Notes: generated from the sequence alone by a model not told the origin. A stretch of 64,000 nt of DNA from Actinomycetospora callitridis (GCF_028737265.1 NZ_JAQZAK010000010.1:62001-126000), one strand, 5' to 3'. Positions 36,749 to 44,629 are shown, counted from the stretch's first letter. A program made the numbers and translations.

Positions 36749-38034
36749 CGGCCGACCCCGACGGAGTCGCCGAGGGGGTCCCAGTCCAGCGTCACCGTCT
36801 CCCCGGATCGCCGCGACCGCTCGGCCGCCCAGACGATGCGATGGCTCGTCAGCGTCTCGTCGAGACCCGTGAGCACCGCGGACGGGTCGTCGTCGGCGAC
36901 GGCGCGCAGGAAGGCGCGCACGAGCTCCTCGTCGCCCTCCTGGTGGGGCGGGCGGCCGTCGCCGGGCGTGATCGTCTCGACGGCCTGGCCGGGGTGGGCC
37001 CGGAAGTCGTGGAAGCGCAGCGCGTGGCCGTCGCCCTCCACCGCGCCGTGGGTGCCGAACACCCGGGTCTGGCGTGGCGCGAGATCCGAGAACGCGGTGA
37101 CGGTGTGCGTGGCCGTGATCCCGCTGTCGAACTCGAACGCGACGACCTGGTGGTCGACGACGTCGTTGTCGCAGCAGTAGACGCACCGGCCGTAGGGACC
37201 GGTGCGCAGCGCCTCGTCGAGGGCCTCCGCCGTCGGCACCTCGGTGACGGCCCCGAGCAGCTGGTGCTCCCACTCCGGATCACCCAGGCACGAGCGGTAG
37301 AGCCGCGGCGCCGAGTACGGGCAGGTCGGCTCGACCGCGCAGTCCAGGCAGCGGGACGACGCACCCTCGGGCTGCTTGTCGGACCGGAAGTGGCTCAGCC
37401 GGCCGAACGAGGACAGGCGGGTGGGGCGGGCGCCGACGAGGTGGGTCAGCAGGTCGACGTCGTGCGAGCACTTGGCGAGCAGCAGGGACGACGCGAGGTC
37501 CTCCCGGCGCCACTCCCCGCGCACGTAGGAGTGGGCGAAGTGCCAGGCCCCGACCGGTTCCAGGTGCTGCACCGACACGAGGTCGCCGATCCGGCCCGCC
37601 CGCAGGGCCGCGACGAGCGCCGCGGTGTAGGGCGCGTAGCGCAGAGGGTGGCAGATCGAGAAGAGGACGCCGGTCCGGCGCACGACCTCGGCGACGCGCA
37701 GCGCGGCCGCCTCGTCCGGGGCGATCGGCTTCTCGACGAGCAGGTGCACGCCGCGCTCGGCGAACGCGATGGCGGGGTCGACGTGGTCGTTGTCCTGGGT
37801 CGCGATCACGACGACGTCGAGGAGGTCCGCGCGCTCGGCGAGGTCGGTCCACCGCGCGAACCGGGCCTGCTCCGGGACGTCGCAGGCGTCGGCCAGGCGT
37901 GCGCGGCGCTCGCGTCGCGGCTCGGCGATCGCCGTCACGGTCCCGCCCGCCAGGAGGACGTTCCGAGCGTGCAGACGACCCCGACCGCCGGCACCGACGA
38001 TCCCGACCCGGACCGGACGTGATCCGAAGCTCAC
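36745..38034 (-). CDS. Gfo/Idh/MocA-family oxidoreductase with cysteine-rich insert
   Basis: A 429-residue oxidoreductase. The Rossmann motif is VGIVGAGGRGRLHARNV (residues about 9-25) and the catalytic-type lysine is in LLVEKPIAP near 98. It differs from the usual family by an insert with eight or nine cysteines (RCLDCAVEPTCPYSA near residue 225, SCLG, then GRCVYCCDNDVVDHQ), which could hold zinc or an iron-sulphur cluster. I recall this insert from a Gfo/Idh subgroup without assigned substrate. GTG 38034 has GGAGGA 6 bases upstream. The F420-type gene overlaps its stop. Confidence 0.88.
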   Translation of the reverse strand: MSFGSRPVRVGIVGAGGRGRLHARNVLLAGGTVTAIAEPRRERRARLADACDVPEQARFARWTDLAERADLLDVVVIATQDNDHVDPAIAFAERGVHLLVEKPIAPDEAAALRVAEVVRRTGVLFSICHPLRYAPYTAALVAALRAGRIGDLVSVQHLEPVGAWHFAHSYVRGEWRREDLASSLLLAKCSHDVDLLTHLVGARPTRLSSFGRLSHFRSDKQPEGASSRCLDCAVEPTCPYSAPRLYRSCLGDPEWEHQLLGAVTEVPTAEALDEALRTGPYGRCVYCCDNDVVDHQVVAFEFDSGITATHTVTAFSDLAPRQTRVFGTHGAVEGDGHALRFHDFRAHPGQAVETITPGDGRPPHQEGDEELVRAFLRAVADDDPSAVLTGLDETLTSHRIVWAAERSRRSGETVTLDWDPLGDSVGVGR

Positions 38035-38052
38035 GCGCGTTCCTCCCTGCTG

Positions 38053-38907
38053 TTACCCCCGCCGGGGGACATCCTGCCCCCGAGGGGCCCATTCCGTCGC
38101 CGGGGCGCGGCCCGCATCCGGAGCATCGCGACGGGCCGGACGCCACAGCGCGCCCTCGATCGACTCCGGGCTGCCCGACGCGGCGGCCCCCAATGCCGCC
38201 AGCTCGCCCTGGTGCTCGGCCATGTCCAGCGCCGAGAGCGCCGCGTCGAACGCGTCCTCGGTGTCGACGACGGCGTCACGCAGCTCCGCCGGGATGCGGG
38301 GGTCGGCCTCGACGACCGCGCGGCGGGCCGTCGCCGAGCGCTTCACGACAGGGCCGGTGTGGACCCGCGGATAGATCTCGAGCACCGTGGCCCGTCCGGC
38401 GTCGTCGAACGGCCACACCGCGAACCCCGCGGCCCGCAGCCGCGCCAGGTGGGGCATGCCCCGCAGCGAGCCGGTGCCGACGGCGCCCGCGCCCCCGATC
38501 TGGAACGTCGAGCGGGGATCGAGGCCGTGGGCGCGGGCGGCCTCCTCGGTCGACCGGTATCCCGGGCGCGCCGGGTCGTGCGGCGGACGGGGTACCGGGC
38601 CCCGGCCCCAGAACGGCGGCCGGCAGGCCCGTAGCCACTCCTCGCCGTCGCGGGCCACGAGGTCCCACAGGGCCGCGACGTCCCCGCACCCGTGCTCGCG
38701 GGCGAACCAGGCGGGCAGGCCGAAGGAGAAGTCGAGACCGACGACGAGGGGCGTCTCGGCGGCGCGGGCGATCAGGTGCGCGGTGACGCCGTCGCGGCCG
38801 AGGCCGGCGCGGACGTCCACGAGGCGCCCGGGCCGCGCGCTCGCGACGCGGATGCGCCGGTGGGACGCGCGGGCGTCGCCCGACCAGTCCACCGCGAGCA
38901 CCTCCAC
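38053..38907 (-). CDS. DUF429 (RNase H-like fold) protein
   Basis: A 284-residue protein with the DUF429 landmarks: VLAVDWSGD at the N-terminus, TPLVVGLDFSFGLPAWF, WPFDDAGRATVLEIYPRV, and a late DTEDAFDAALSALDMAEH with the acidic residues expected of an RNase H-like active site. No reaction is established. I start it at GTG 38907 (MEVLAVDWSG). The upstream DNA contains repeated 12-base motifs and a long hairpin. Confidence 0.82.
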   Translation of the reverse strand: MEVLAVDWSGDARASHRRIRVASARPGRLVDVRAGLGRDGVTAHLIARAAETPLVVGLDFSFGLPAWFAREHGCGDVAALWDLVARDGEEWLRACRPPFWGRGPVPRPPHDPARPGYRSTEEAARAHGLDPRSTFQIGGAGAVGTGSLRGMPHLARLRAAGFAVWPFDDAGRATVLEIYPRVHTGPVVKRSATARRAVVEADPRIPAELRDAVVDTEDAFDAALSALDMAEHQGELAALGAAASGSPESIEGALWRPARRDAPDAGRAPATEWAPRGQDVPRRG

Positions 38908-38968
38908 GGCTCCATCGTGCCGCCGTCGTTCGCGGCCCCACCGACCTGCCGTTCGTCGTCCACGGATC

Positions 38969-38980
38969 ACCGTTCGTCGC
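38969..38980. repeat. 12-base intergenic motif, copy 1 (reverse)
   Basis: ACCGTTCGTCGC, the reverse complement of the motif at 39106 and 41357. A related 12-mer GCCGTTCGTCGT lies just before it at 38949-38960. It is in the gap between the DUF429 gene and the small secreted protein gene. Confidence 0.5.
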
Positions 38981-39077
38981 GCGTTGCCCACCGCCGGTCC
39001 GGCTCAACCGACCACCACGCTTTCCGGTGGGCCTTCGTCGCACCGATTGCCGGCCTCCGGGGCGCGGGGTTGAGTCC

Positions 39078-39123
39078 GGAGCGACCGTTCATCGCAACGC
39101 TCGTTGCGACGAACGGTCGCTCC
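39078..39123. repeat. Long hairpin upstream of the small secreted protein gene
   Basis: A 21-bp stem with one mismatch (39078-39098 with 39103-39123) and a 4-base loop GCTC. Its arms each contain the ACCGTTC...CGC motif (one exact copy at 39106-39117, one with a single change at 39084-39095). It lies 29 bases before ATG 39152 and could act on RNA as a structure or on DNA as a paired protein-binding site. Confidence 0.55.
39106..39117. repeat. 12-base intergenic motif, copy 2
   Basis: GCGACGAACGGT, identical to the copy at 41357-41368 and to the reverse complement at 38969-38980. It forms half of the hairpin at 39078-39123. Confidence 0.5.
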
Positions 39124-39151
39124 CGTTCCGCTCTCTGCGAGGAGTCCTGCC

Positions 39152-39421
39152 ATGTTCCGACGCGTCGCCGCCACCCTGTCGGCATCGGTCGCCCTGTCCG
39201 CCGCCGGGCTGCTCGCCGCCGCCCCGCTCGCCTCCGCCGACCCCGTCCCCACCGACGACGGCGACACCGGGATCGCGTTGCTCAACGACCTGACCGTGCT
39301 GCCCGTCCAGGCATGCGGAGTGGACGCCGGCATCCCGATCCTGTCCGACGTCCTCGGGGGCAGTGACGCGGCGCCGTCGGACATCACCTGCGCGGTGGTG
39401 GACGACGACGAGGACGACTAG
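39152..39421 (+). CDS. Small secreted protein, rodlin/chaplin-like core
   Basis: An 89-residue protein with a clear signal peptide (RRVAATLSASVALSAAGLLA, cleavage likely after ASA near residue 30). The mature part contains IALLNDLTVLPVQACGVDAG, which resembles the LLN...LPVQ.C core of small actinobacterial surface proteins (rodlin/chaplin-like), two cysteines that could form a disulphide, and a run of Asp/Glu at the end. GAGGAG lies 7 bases before ATG 39152. The likely place is the cell surface or medium. The link to rodlins is a resemblance only. Confidence 0.75.
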   Translation: MFRRVAATLSASVALSAAGLLAAAPLASADPVPTDDGDTGIALLNDLTVLPVQACGVDAGIPILSDVLGGSDAAPSDITCAVVDDDEDD

Positions 39422-39458
39422 GCCGGAACCGCTCCGGGCGCCGGAGCCGGGCCGGACC

Positions 39459-41219
39459 TCAGCCGACGAGGGTCCGGCTCGGTTCGGCCGTCGAGATCGC
39501 CGGGATGCGCATCCGCACCGCCGTGCCGACACCGGGCCGGGTGTCGACGTGGACGTCGCACTGCGACCCGAAGGCCGCGTGGAGCCGGCGGGAGACCTCG
39601 GCGATGCCGCCGTGACGGCGATCGACCTGCGAGGCCGTGCGCGTGGCCTCGGGCCCCATGCCGGCGCCGTCGTCCGACACGGTGATCACGCAGTCGGACC
39701 CGGAGCCCGAGGCGAAGACGCTGACCGCGCCGCCCCCGGGGACCGGCTCGATGCCGTGCCGCACCGCGTTCTCCACCAGCGGCGCCACGACGAAGGGCGG
39801 CACCAGGACGCCGCGCACCTCGGGCGCGACGGCGACCTCCGCCCGCAGCCGCGCGCCGAACCGGGCCTGCTCGAGGGTCAGGTACCGCTCGGCGTTGCGC
39901 AGCTCGTCGCCGACCGTCGTGAGCTCGCCCCCGGACCGGAACGAGTACCGCGTGAAGTCGGCGAACTCGGTGAGCAGCTCGCGGGCCCGGGACGGGTCGG
40001 TGCGCACGTAGGACGCGATCGCGGTGAGCGTGTTGTGCACGAAGTGCGCCGAGAAGCGCGAGCGCAGGGCCGACTCGACGTCCTCCGGCGAGGGCGTCGT
40101 GACGATGTCGGCGACGGCGGCCGACGGGCGGGGGCGCAGCCCGCCGCTCGGGGACTCGGCGGTCTCGAGGTCGTCGAGCTCGAGATCGGTGTCGACCACC
40201 GGCGCCGCGAGCACCGGGGCCGCGACCGTGGCCGGGTGCGCCGCGCGCAGCCCCTGCCACGCCGGGCGCTCGAGCAGCCCGGTGGCCGTCCAACGCCGGT
40301 GCTCCACCTGCCCGACCAGGCGCGGGGCCAGCCAGCGCGCGGCACCCCGCGCGTCCTCGGGCACGACGTCGACGAAGGGGTTCTCGGGCCGCTCGAGCGC
40401 GCCGAGCACGCCGTCGAGCTCGCGCCGGGCGGCCGCCGTGACCCCGGTGAGCACGCGGCCGGAGTAGCGCAGCCCCGACTCGCCCGGCACCCCGACCAGC
40501 AGCGCCCCGACGGTGTCCGGCTGCCCGCGCGCCGGGATCCAGCCGCCGACCACCACGTCCTGGACACGACGCACGGGCGTCTCGATCCAGCTCCGCGAGC
40601 GCCGGCCGACCTGGTAGGTGGACTCGAGGCGCTTGGCGACCACGCCGTCGAGGCCGTACCGGCGCGCCGTGGTGACCACCGCCTCGGCGCCCACGCCGGT
40701 GAAGTACGGGGGGATGACGACGCGGCTGCCGGAGAGGTCGAGCTCGGTGAGCAGCTCGCGGCGCTGCCGGTAGGGCAGGCGGCGCGTCGACACGCCGGCC
40801 ACCTCCAGCACGTCGAACACGTAGTAGGAGACCGGCACGCGCGCCTGCAGGATCTCCGACGGGTGGGCGACGCGGGCCCGGCGGCGCAGCTTGCCGGCGC
40901 TGGGGCGGCCCACGCCGTCGAGGGCGACGACGACCCCGTCGAGCACGAGCCCGCCGGTGCTCGTCCAGGGCGCCGCGACCCCGAGCTCCGGGAAGTGCGA
41001 CGTCACGTCGCGCCCGGCGTCGGTGACCAGCCGCAGCCCCTCGTCACCGGTGCGCGCGAGGCAGCGCAGCCCGTCCCAGAGGAACTCGAACGCCCAGCCC
41101 GCGCCGCGCGGGACGTCGCCCGCGCTCGCGAGCATCGGGCGCCCGGGCGAGGCCTCGGCGTGGTCGGTGGCCGACGTGACGCCGAGCTCCCCGGTCGTGA
41201 GAGCAGACACCCCTGCCAT
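39459..41219 (-). CDS. DNA-ligase-like domain fused to LytS-type histidine kinase
   Basis: A 586-residue fusion. Residues 30-326 follow an ATP-dependent DNA ligase (LigD type): motif I region GWAFEFLWDGLR (residues 41-52), YYVFDVL (132-138), motif IV LDGVVAKR (190-197), then VVVGGW and an OB fold with LRYSGRVLTGV to RRWTATGLLERPAWQGLR. The lysine that takes AMP is Leu47, the DGE glutamate is Val95, and the motif V lysines are gone (SWIETPV). Residues 376-575 are a LytS/YpdA-type kinase: His392 in SAHFVHNTL, LVENAVRHGIEP (N-box) and VSDDGAGM. ATG 41219 follows GGGGAGGTGG. No response regulator gene is adjacent. I infer a sensor kinase with a pseudo-ligase as input. Confidence 0.85.
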   Translation of the reverse strand: MAGVSALTTGELGVTSATDHAEASPGRPMLASAGDVPRGAGWAFEFLWDGLRCLARTGDEGLRLVTDAGRDVTSHFPELGVAAPWTSTGGLVLDGVVVALDGVGRPSAGKLRRRARVAHPSEILQARVPVSYYVFDVLEVAGVSTRRLPYRQRRELLTELDLSGSRVVIPPYFTGVGAEAVVTTARRYGLDGVVAKRLESTYQVGRRSRSWIETPVRRVQDVVVGGWIPARGQPDTVGALLVGVPGESGLRYSGRVLTGVTAAARRELDGVLGALERPENPFVDVVPEDARGAARWLAPRLVGQVEHRRWTATGLLERPAWQGLRAAHPATVAAPVLAAPVVDTDLELDDLETAESPSGGLRPRPSAAVADIVTTPSPEDVESALRSRFSAHFVHNTLTAIASYVRTDPSRARELLTEFADFTRYSFRSGGELTTVGDELRNAERYLTLEQARFGARLRAEVAVAPEVRGVLVPPFVVAPLVENAVRHGIEPVPGGGAVSVFASGSGSDCVITVSDDGAGMGPEATRTASQVDRRHGGIAEVSRRLHAAFGSQCDVHVDTRPGVGTAVRMRIPAISTAEPSRTLVG

Positions 41220-41277
41220 CGGCGCCACCTCCCCGACCCGCTCGCCACCGCCGGCGGGGTGATCGCCGGCAGGGTCC

Positions 41278-41283
41278 ACGGTA
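41278..41283 (-). promoter_or_regulatory. Candidate -10 box for the ligase-kinase fusion gene
   Basis: TACCGT on the minus strand, 59 bases upstream of ATG 41219 and downstream of the anti-sigma stop, so the fusion gene may be transcribed apart from the sigma operon. Confidence 0.4.
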
Positions 41284-41356
41284 TCCGCGGACCCCGACGG
41301 TGGCACCGTCGTCGCGGACGCGGCGCGCGCGGACTGCGACCGGGGAACGGTGAGCA

Positions 41357-41368
41357 GCGACGAACGGT
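41357..41368. repeat. 12-base intergenic motif, copy 3
   Basis: GCGACGAACGGT, an exact copy of the motif at 39106-39117. It lies in the 180-base gap upstream of the fusion kinase gene, about 75 bases from its candidate -10 box. Confidence 0.5.
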
Positions 41369-41399
41369 GGAACGGCGTGTCGCGGCTGGACGAGCAGCC

Positions 41400-42251
41400 T
41401 CAGGCCGCCGCCAGCCCGACCGCGACGACCGTCGACGGCCGCGCGGGCACGGGGCCCGTGGGTTCGACCGAGACCGCCCAGCCGCGCGGCGCCGGGTCCC
41501 CGGGCCCTGACGGCTGGGCCGTCGCGTCGAGGGGGCGTGTCACGCCGTCGGCGGGGTCCATGACGGCCACCGCGACCGGCGCGTTGCCGGGCAGACCGGT
41601 GGCCCACAGGACGTAGTCGCGCTGGTTGCCGGTCGCGGGGAGGTCCAGCGACACCATGCGGACCGGGGCCGCGGCGTCACCCGGGTCGAGGACCACGGCC
41701 GCGGGGTTGCCGTCCGGGCCGCGCAGCACCGCGGAGCGCAGGCCGGGGTCGCGCGACCGGGCGTCGCCGACGACCCGGTCGGCCTGCTGGGCGAGCGCCA
41801 CCGCCGGGGTGTCCGGCGGCGCCTCCTGGGTGGGCAGCACGCCGCGCGCCACGATGAGGCCCACACCGAGCACCACCGCGGCGACCAGGCCGCCGGCGGC
41901 GGTGACGAGCCGCCGGGACCGGGGCCGCGGGATCGGGCTCGCGGGCCGGGGTCCGTCGGGGGTCCGGGGTCCGTCGGTGATCGGGTGAGCCGAGGCCGGG
42001 CGGCGCACCGGACGCACCGGCGTCCCGGGCTCGGCCCGGGCCGCGGTGAGGACCCGGCCCTTCAGCTCGGCGGGCGGCTCGAGGGACGGGACCGCGGCGC
42101 CGAGGGCGGCGACCACGTCCAGGGCCTCGTCGAAGGCGCGACGGCAGTCGGCACAGTGCGGCAGGTGGGCCTGGACGGCGCGTTCCTCGTCGGGCTCGAG
42201 CGCGGAGAAGGCGGCGCCGACGGCGTCGGCGCGCTGGGGACAGGTGCTCAC
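41400..42251 (-). CDS. Anti-sigma factor (RskA-like, zinc-binding)
   Basis: A 283-residue transmembrane anti-sigma factor. The zinc-binding motif HxxxCxxC is in HLPHCADCRRAF near residue 30, one membrane helix (LVTAAGGLVAAVVLGVGLIV) lies near 120, and the extracytoplasmic RskA domain (YVLWATGLPGNAPVAVAVM) is at the C-terminus. It should hold the ECF sigma factor until regulated cleavage releases it. GTG 42251 overlaps the sigma-factor stop (GTGA), the usual way to keep the pair in balance. Confidence 0.92.
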   Translation of the reverse strand: MSTCPQRADAVGAAFSALEPDEERAVQAHLPHCADCRRAFDEALDVVAALGAAVPSLEPPAELKGRVLTAARAEPGTPVRPVRRPASAHPITDGPRTPDGPRPASPIPRPRSRRLVTAAGGLVAAVVLGVGLIVARGVLPTQEAPPDTPAVALAQQADRVVGDARSRDPGLRSAVLRGPDGNPAAVVLDPGDAAAPVRMVSLDLPATGNQRDYVLWATGLPGNAPVAVAVMDPADGVTRPLDATAQPSGPGDPAPRGWAVSVEPTGPVPARPSTVVAVGLAAA

Positions 42252-43015
42252 GCGAGGTCTCCGAGCGCATCCGCCGAGGAGCCGAGGACCGGGCCGAGCA
42301 GGACGCGCAGCCGTGCCACGCCCGCGAACATCCGCGACTTCACGGTGCCGATCGGCACGCCGGTGAGGCTCGCGACCTCGCGCTGGGAGTAGCCGCCGTA
42401 GTAGGCGAGCCCGAGCGCGGTGCGCTGCTCGGTGGGCAGCCGCCCCATCGCCGCGCGGACCTGCTCGCCGAGCACCGCGCCGAGCGCCTGGCGCGCGGCG
42501 GACGGGCCCGCGGCGGGCACGCCTTCGTCCGGCTCGCCCGTGGTCGGGTGGTGACGACGGCGGGTGGCCTCGCGGCGCACGGCGTCGACCGCCTTGTGGT
42601 GCACCAGCGTCATCAGCCAGCTCGCGACGGTGCCGCGCCCCGGGTCGAACTTCCCGGGGTCGCGCCAGAGGGCGAGGAAGACCTCCTGCACGACGTCCTC
42701 GGCCAGCCCGTCGTCGGCGCAGATGCGCCGCGCGAGCGAATAGGCCGGGCGCCCGTAGCGCTGGTAGAGGGCGTCGAGCGCCGCGGTCTCGCGGTCGGAG
42801 AGACGGACGAGCAGCGCGGCGTCGGCGGCCGCCGCCTCGCTCCCCGTCGGCACGGCGGGCACGGCGGGTGCCGCGGGCTCCGCCGCCTCGACGGGCGGCG
42901 CCGCGGACATCGGGGATCGGCCACGCCGCCCGTCCCGTGCCGTGCCGGCCGCCGCGGACGTGCCCCCCACCTCGGGTGGGGCGTCCGCACGAGCCGGCAT
43001 CAGGGGCAGGGACAC
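42248..43015 (-). CDS. ECF RNA polymerase sigma factor (SigK/ECF19-like)
   Basis: A 255-residue ECF sigma factor. Region 2 includes LYQRYGRPAYSLARRIC and EDVVQEVFLALWRDPGKF (residues about 85-130), and region 4 has MGRLPTEQRTALGLAYYGGYSQREVA (in parts) and GTVKSRMFAGVARLR. It ends in an overlap with its RskA-type anti-sigma gene. GTG 43015 is preferred because GGAGGAGGTG lies at 43021-43030; the first 55 residues are Ala/Pro-rich and an ATG at 42910 could also start it. The signal is unknown; RskA-type pairs usually respond to the cell envelope. Confidence 0.93.
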   Translation of the reverse strand: MSLPLMPARADAPPEVGGTSAAAGTARDGRRGRSPMSAAPPVEAAEPAAPAVPAVPTGSEAAAADAALLVRLSDRETAALDALYQRYGRPAYSLARRICADDGLAEDVVQEVFLALWRDPGKFDPGRGTVASWLMTLVHHKAVDAVRREATRRRHHPTTGEPDEGVPAAGPSAARQALGAVLGEQVRAAMGRLPTEQRTALGLAYYGGYSQREVASLTGVPIGTVKSRMFAGVARLRVLLGPVLGSSADALGDLA

Positions 43016-43118
43016 GCGGCCACCTCCTCCATCGGGGATCACTGCGCACCGTTCGCCCGCCGGTCGTCGGCGGTTCGGCCGTTCGGCCGGTGTGGTGCAG
43101 AGAATCCGGCGGTCTCGC

Positions 43119-43409
43119 CTACGTGCGAGGTGCGACGGGCTCGCCCGGTGCCGCGGCTCCGTCCTCCTCCAGCTCCGCCCGGAGGTCGTCCCTGGCCTGC
43201 TCCAGCGCCCGCAGACGCCGGCCGCGCGCCGGCACCCGGTCGTTCGCCATCAGCGCCACGATCTCGGCCTCGACCGCCGCGAGCCGCGTCCGCGCCGCCG
43301 CCCGCCCGACGACCCGCTCGGCCGCGTCGGCGACCTCCCGGGCCGCGCGCCGGTCCGGGGCGCCGCCGATCCACCGCGCCGCCCGCCGCCACATCGCTCG
43401 GAGCTCCAT
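43119..43409 (-). CDS. Small coiled-coil protein of unknown function
   Basis: A 96-residue, Ala/Arg/Glu-rich protein predicted to be almost all helix (REVADAAERVVGRAAARTRL and LRALEQARDDLRAELEED). AGGAGGG lies just before ATG 43409, which supports translation. It is divergent from the LacI regulator, and the paired LacI-type operators lie between them, so it may belong to that regulon. I do not recognise a family. Confidence 0.65.
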   Translation of the reverse strand: MELRAMWRRAARWIGGAPDRRAAREVADAAERVVGRAAARTRLAAVEAEIVALMANDRVPARGRRLRALEQARDDLRAELEEDGAAAPGEPVAPRT

Positions 43410-43439
43410 CAGGCCCTCCTCGTTGTCGGTGGCGCCTAC

Positions 43440-43451
43440 TAAACCGGTTCA
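43440..43451. promoter_or_regulatory. LacI-type operator, copy 1
   Basis: TAAACCGGTTCA, one base off the perfect palindrome TGAACCGGTTCA found 57 bases away. It lies 30 bases upstream of the small coiled-coil gene on the minus strand. A central CG flanked by symmetric A/T is typical of LacI-family sites. Confidence 0.65.
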
Positions 43452-43496
43452 AACCTGAGGTCCGCAAGAGGTGCATCACGGCTGATCCGGTCAGCT

Positions 43497-43508
43497 TGAA
43501 CCGGTTCA
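43497..43508. promoter_or_regulatory. LacI-type operator, copy 2
   Basis: TGAACCGGTTCA, a perfect 12-base palindrome 50 bases upstream of the LacI-family start at 43559. With copy 1 it forms a pair centred 57 bases apart, suitable for looping or for separate control of the two divergent genes. Confidence 0.7.
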
Positions 43509-43558
43509 CCAACCAGCGGTCTCCCGGGTACCGGCCGCGACGCGAGAGGATCGGGGGC

Positions 43559-44629
43559 GTGGAGACGGGTGGACGCGCGGGCGGGCGGGTCACGCTCGCG
43601 ACCGTGGCGAGCGCCCTCGGCGTCTCCCGGGCCACCGTGTCCAACGCCTACAACCACCCCGAGCGTCTGAGCCCGCGCCTGCGCAGCCGCGTGCTGCGCA
43701 CGGCCGGAGAGCTGGGCTACGCGGGGCCCGACCCGCTCGCGGCGACGCTCTCGCGGGGCCGGGTGAACGCGCTGGGCCTGGTCCACGGGGCACCGATGTC
43801 GTTCGGGTTCAGCGACCCCGCGGCGGTCCTGTTCCTCCAGGGAGTCAGCGAGGTCTGCGAGCGCGAGGACCTCGCCCTGGTCCTCATCGCCGGGGGGCCG
43901 GACAGTGCCGTCGCCCGTGTCGCGCTCGTCGACGCCATGATCTGTTACTGCGACGTCCCCGCCGAGGGCGGGCTCGCGGCCATCGTCGACCGCGGGCTGC
44001 CCTTCGTCGTCGTCGACGGCCCGCGGTTGCCGGGCGCGGGGCACGTCGGCATCGACGACCGCGGCGGCGCCGCCTCCGCGGCCCGCCACCTGCTGGACCT
44101 CGGTCACACCCGCCTCGGCGTCGTCGCGATGCCGCTGATCGAGGACGAGTGGGAGGGCACGGCCGACCAGGACCGTCAGGACCGGGCCCACTACCGCGCG
44201 TCCTGCGAGCGCCTGCGGGGCTACCGGGAGGTCGTCGAGGGCGCCGGGCACCCGTGGTCGGCGGTGCCGGTGGAGGAGCGCGTGCCCTACGGGCGCGACG
44301 CGGGGCGCCGGGCCGCCGCCGCGCTGCTGGCCCGTCGCCCGCGCCCCACCGCCCTGCTCGCGATGAGCGACGAGCTCGCCCTCGGCGCGATGGCCGCCGC
44401 CGCGGACGCGGGCCTGTCGGTGCCCGGGGACGTGGCGATCGTCGGGTTCGACGACGTGCCCGCGGCCGCCGACGCCCACCCCGCGCTGACCACCGTGCGC
44501 CAGCCGCACCGGAAGAAGGGCCGCCGCGCCGCGGAGCTGCTGCTGCGCCCGGGCGTCGCCGGCGACGAGCACCGCCTGCCGGTCGAGCTGGTCGTCCGCG
44601 CCTCCACCGGACCCCCGCCCGGGCGGTGA
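43559..44629 (+). CDS. LacI-family transcriptional regulator
   Basis: A 356-residue LacI/GalR regulator. The N-terminal helix-turn-helix and hinge read VTLATVASALGVSRATVSNA, then NHPERLSPRLRSRV (residues about 11-60). The periplasmic-binding-like domain contains GHVGIDDRGGAASAARHLLDLGHTRLG (in parts), LLAMSDELALGAMAAA and VAIVGFDDVPAAA. GTG 43559 is the start; an AGAGGA site precedes it. Two palindromes of the type it should bind lie just upstream, so it probably controls itself and the divergent small gene. The effector is unknown. Confidence 0.93.
   Translation: METGGRAGGRVTLATVASALGVSRATVSNAYNHPERLSPRLRSRVLRTAGELGYAGPDPLAATLSRGRVNALGLVHGAPMSFGFSDPAAVLFLQGVSEVCEREDLALVLIAGGPDSAVARVALVDAMICYCDVPAEGGLAAIVDRGLPFVVVDGPRLPGAGHVGIDDRGGAASAARHLLDLGHTRLGVVAMPLIEDEWEGTADQDRQDRAHYRASCERLRGYREVVEGAGHPWSAVPVEERVPYGRDAGRRAAAALLARRPRPTALLAMSDELALGAMAAAADAGLSVPGDVAIVGFDDVPAAADAHPALTTVRQPHRKKGRRAAELLLRPGVAGDEHRLPVELVVRASTGPPPGR

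Noticed and set aside
39363-41510. A 715-codon plus-strand open frame opposite the ligase-kinase gene
   Set aside because: Low-complexity translation without motifs. The minus-strand frame has conserved ligase and kinase blocks and a good ribosome site.
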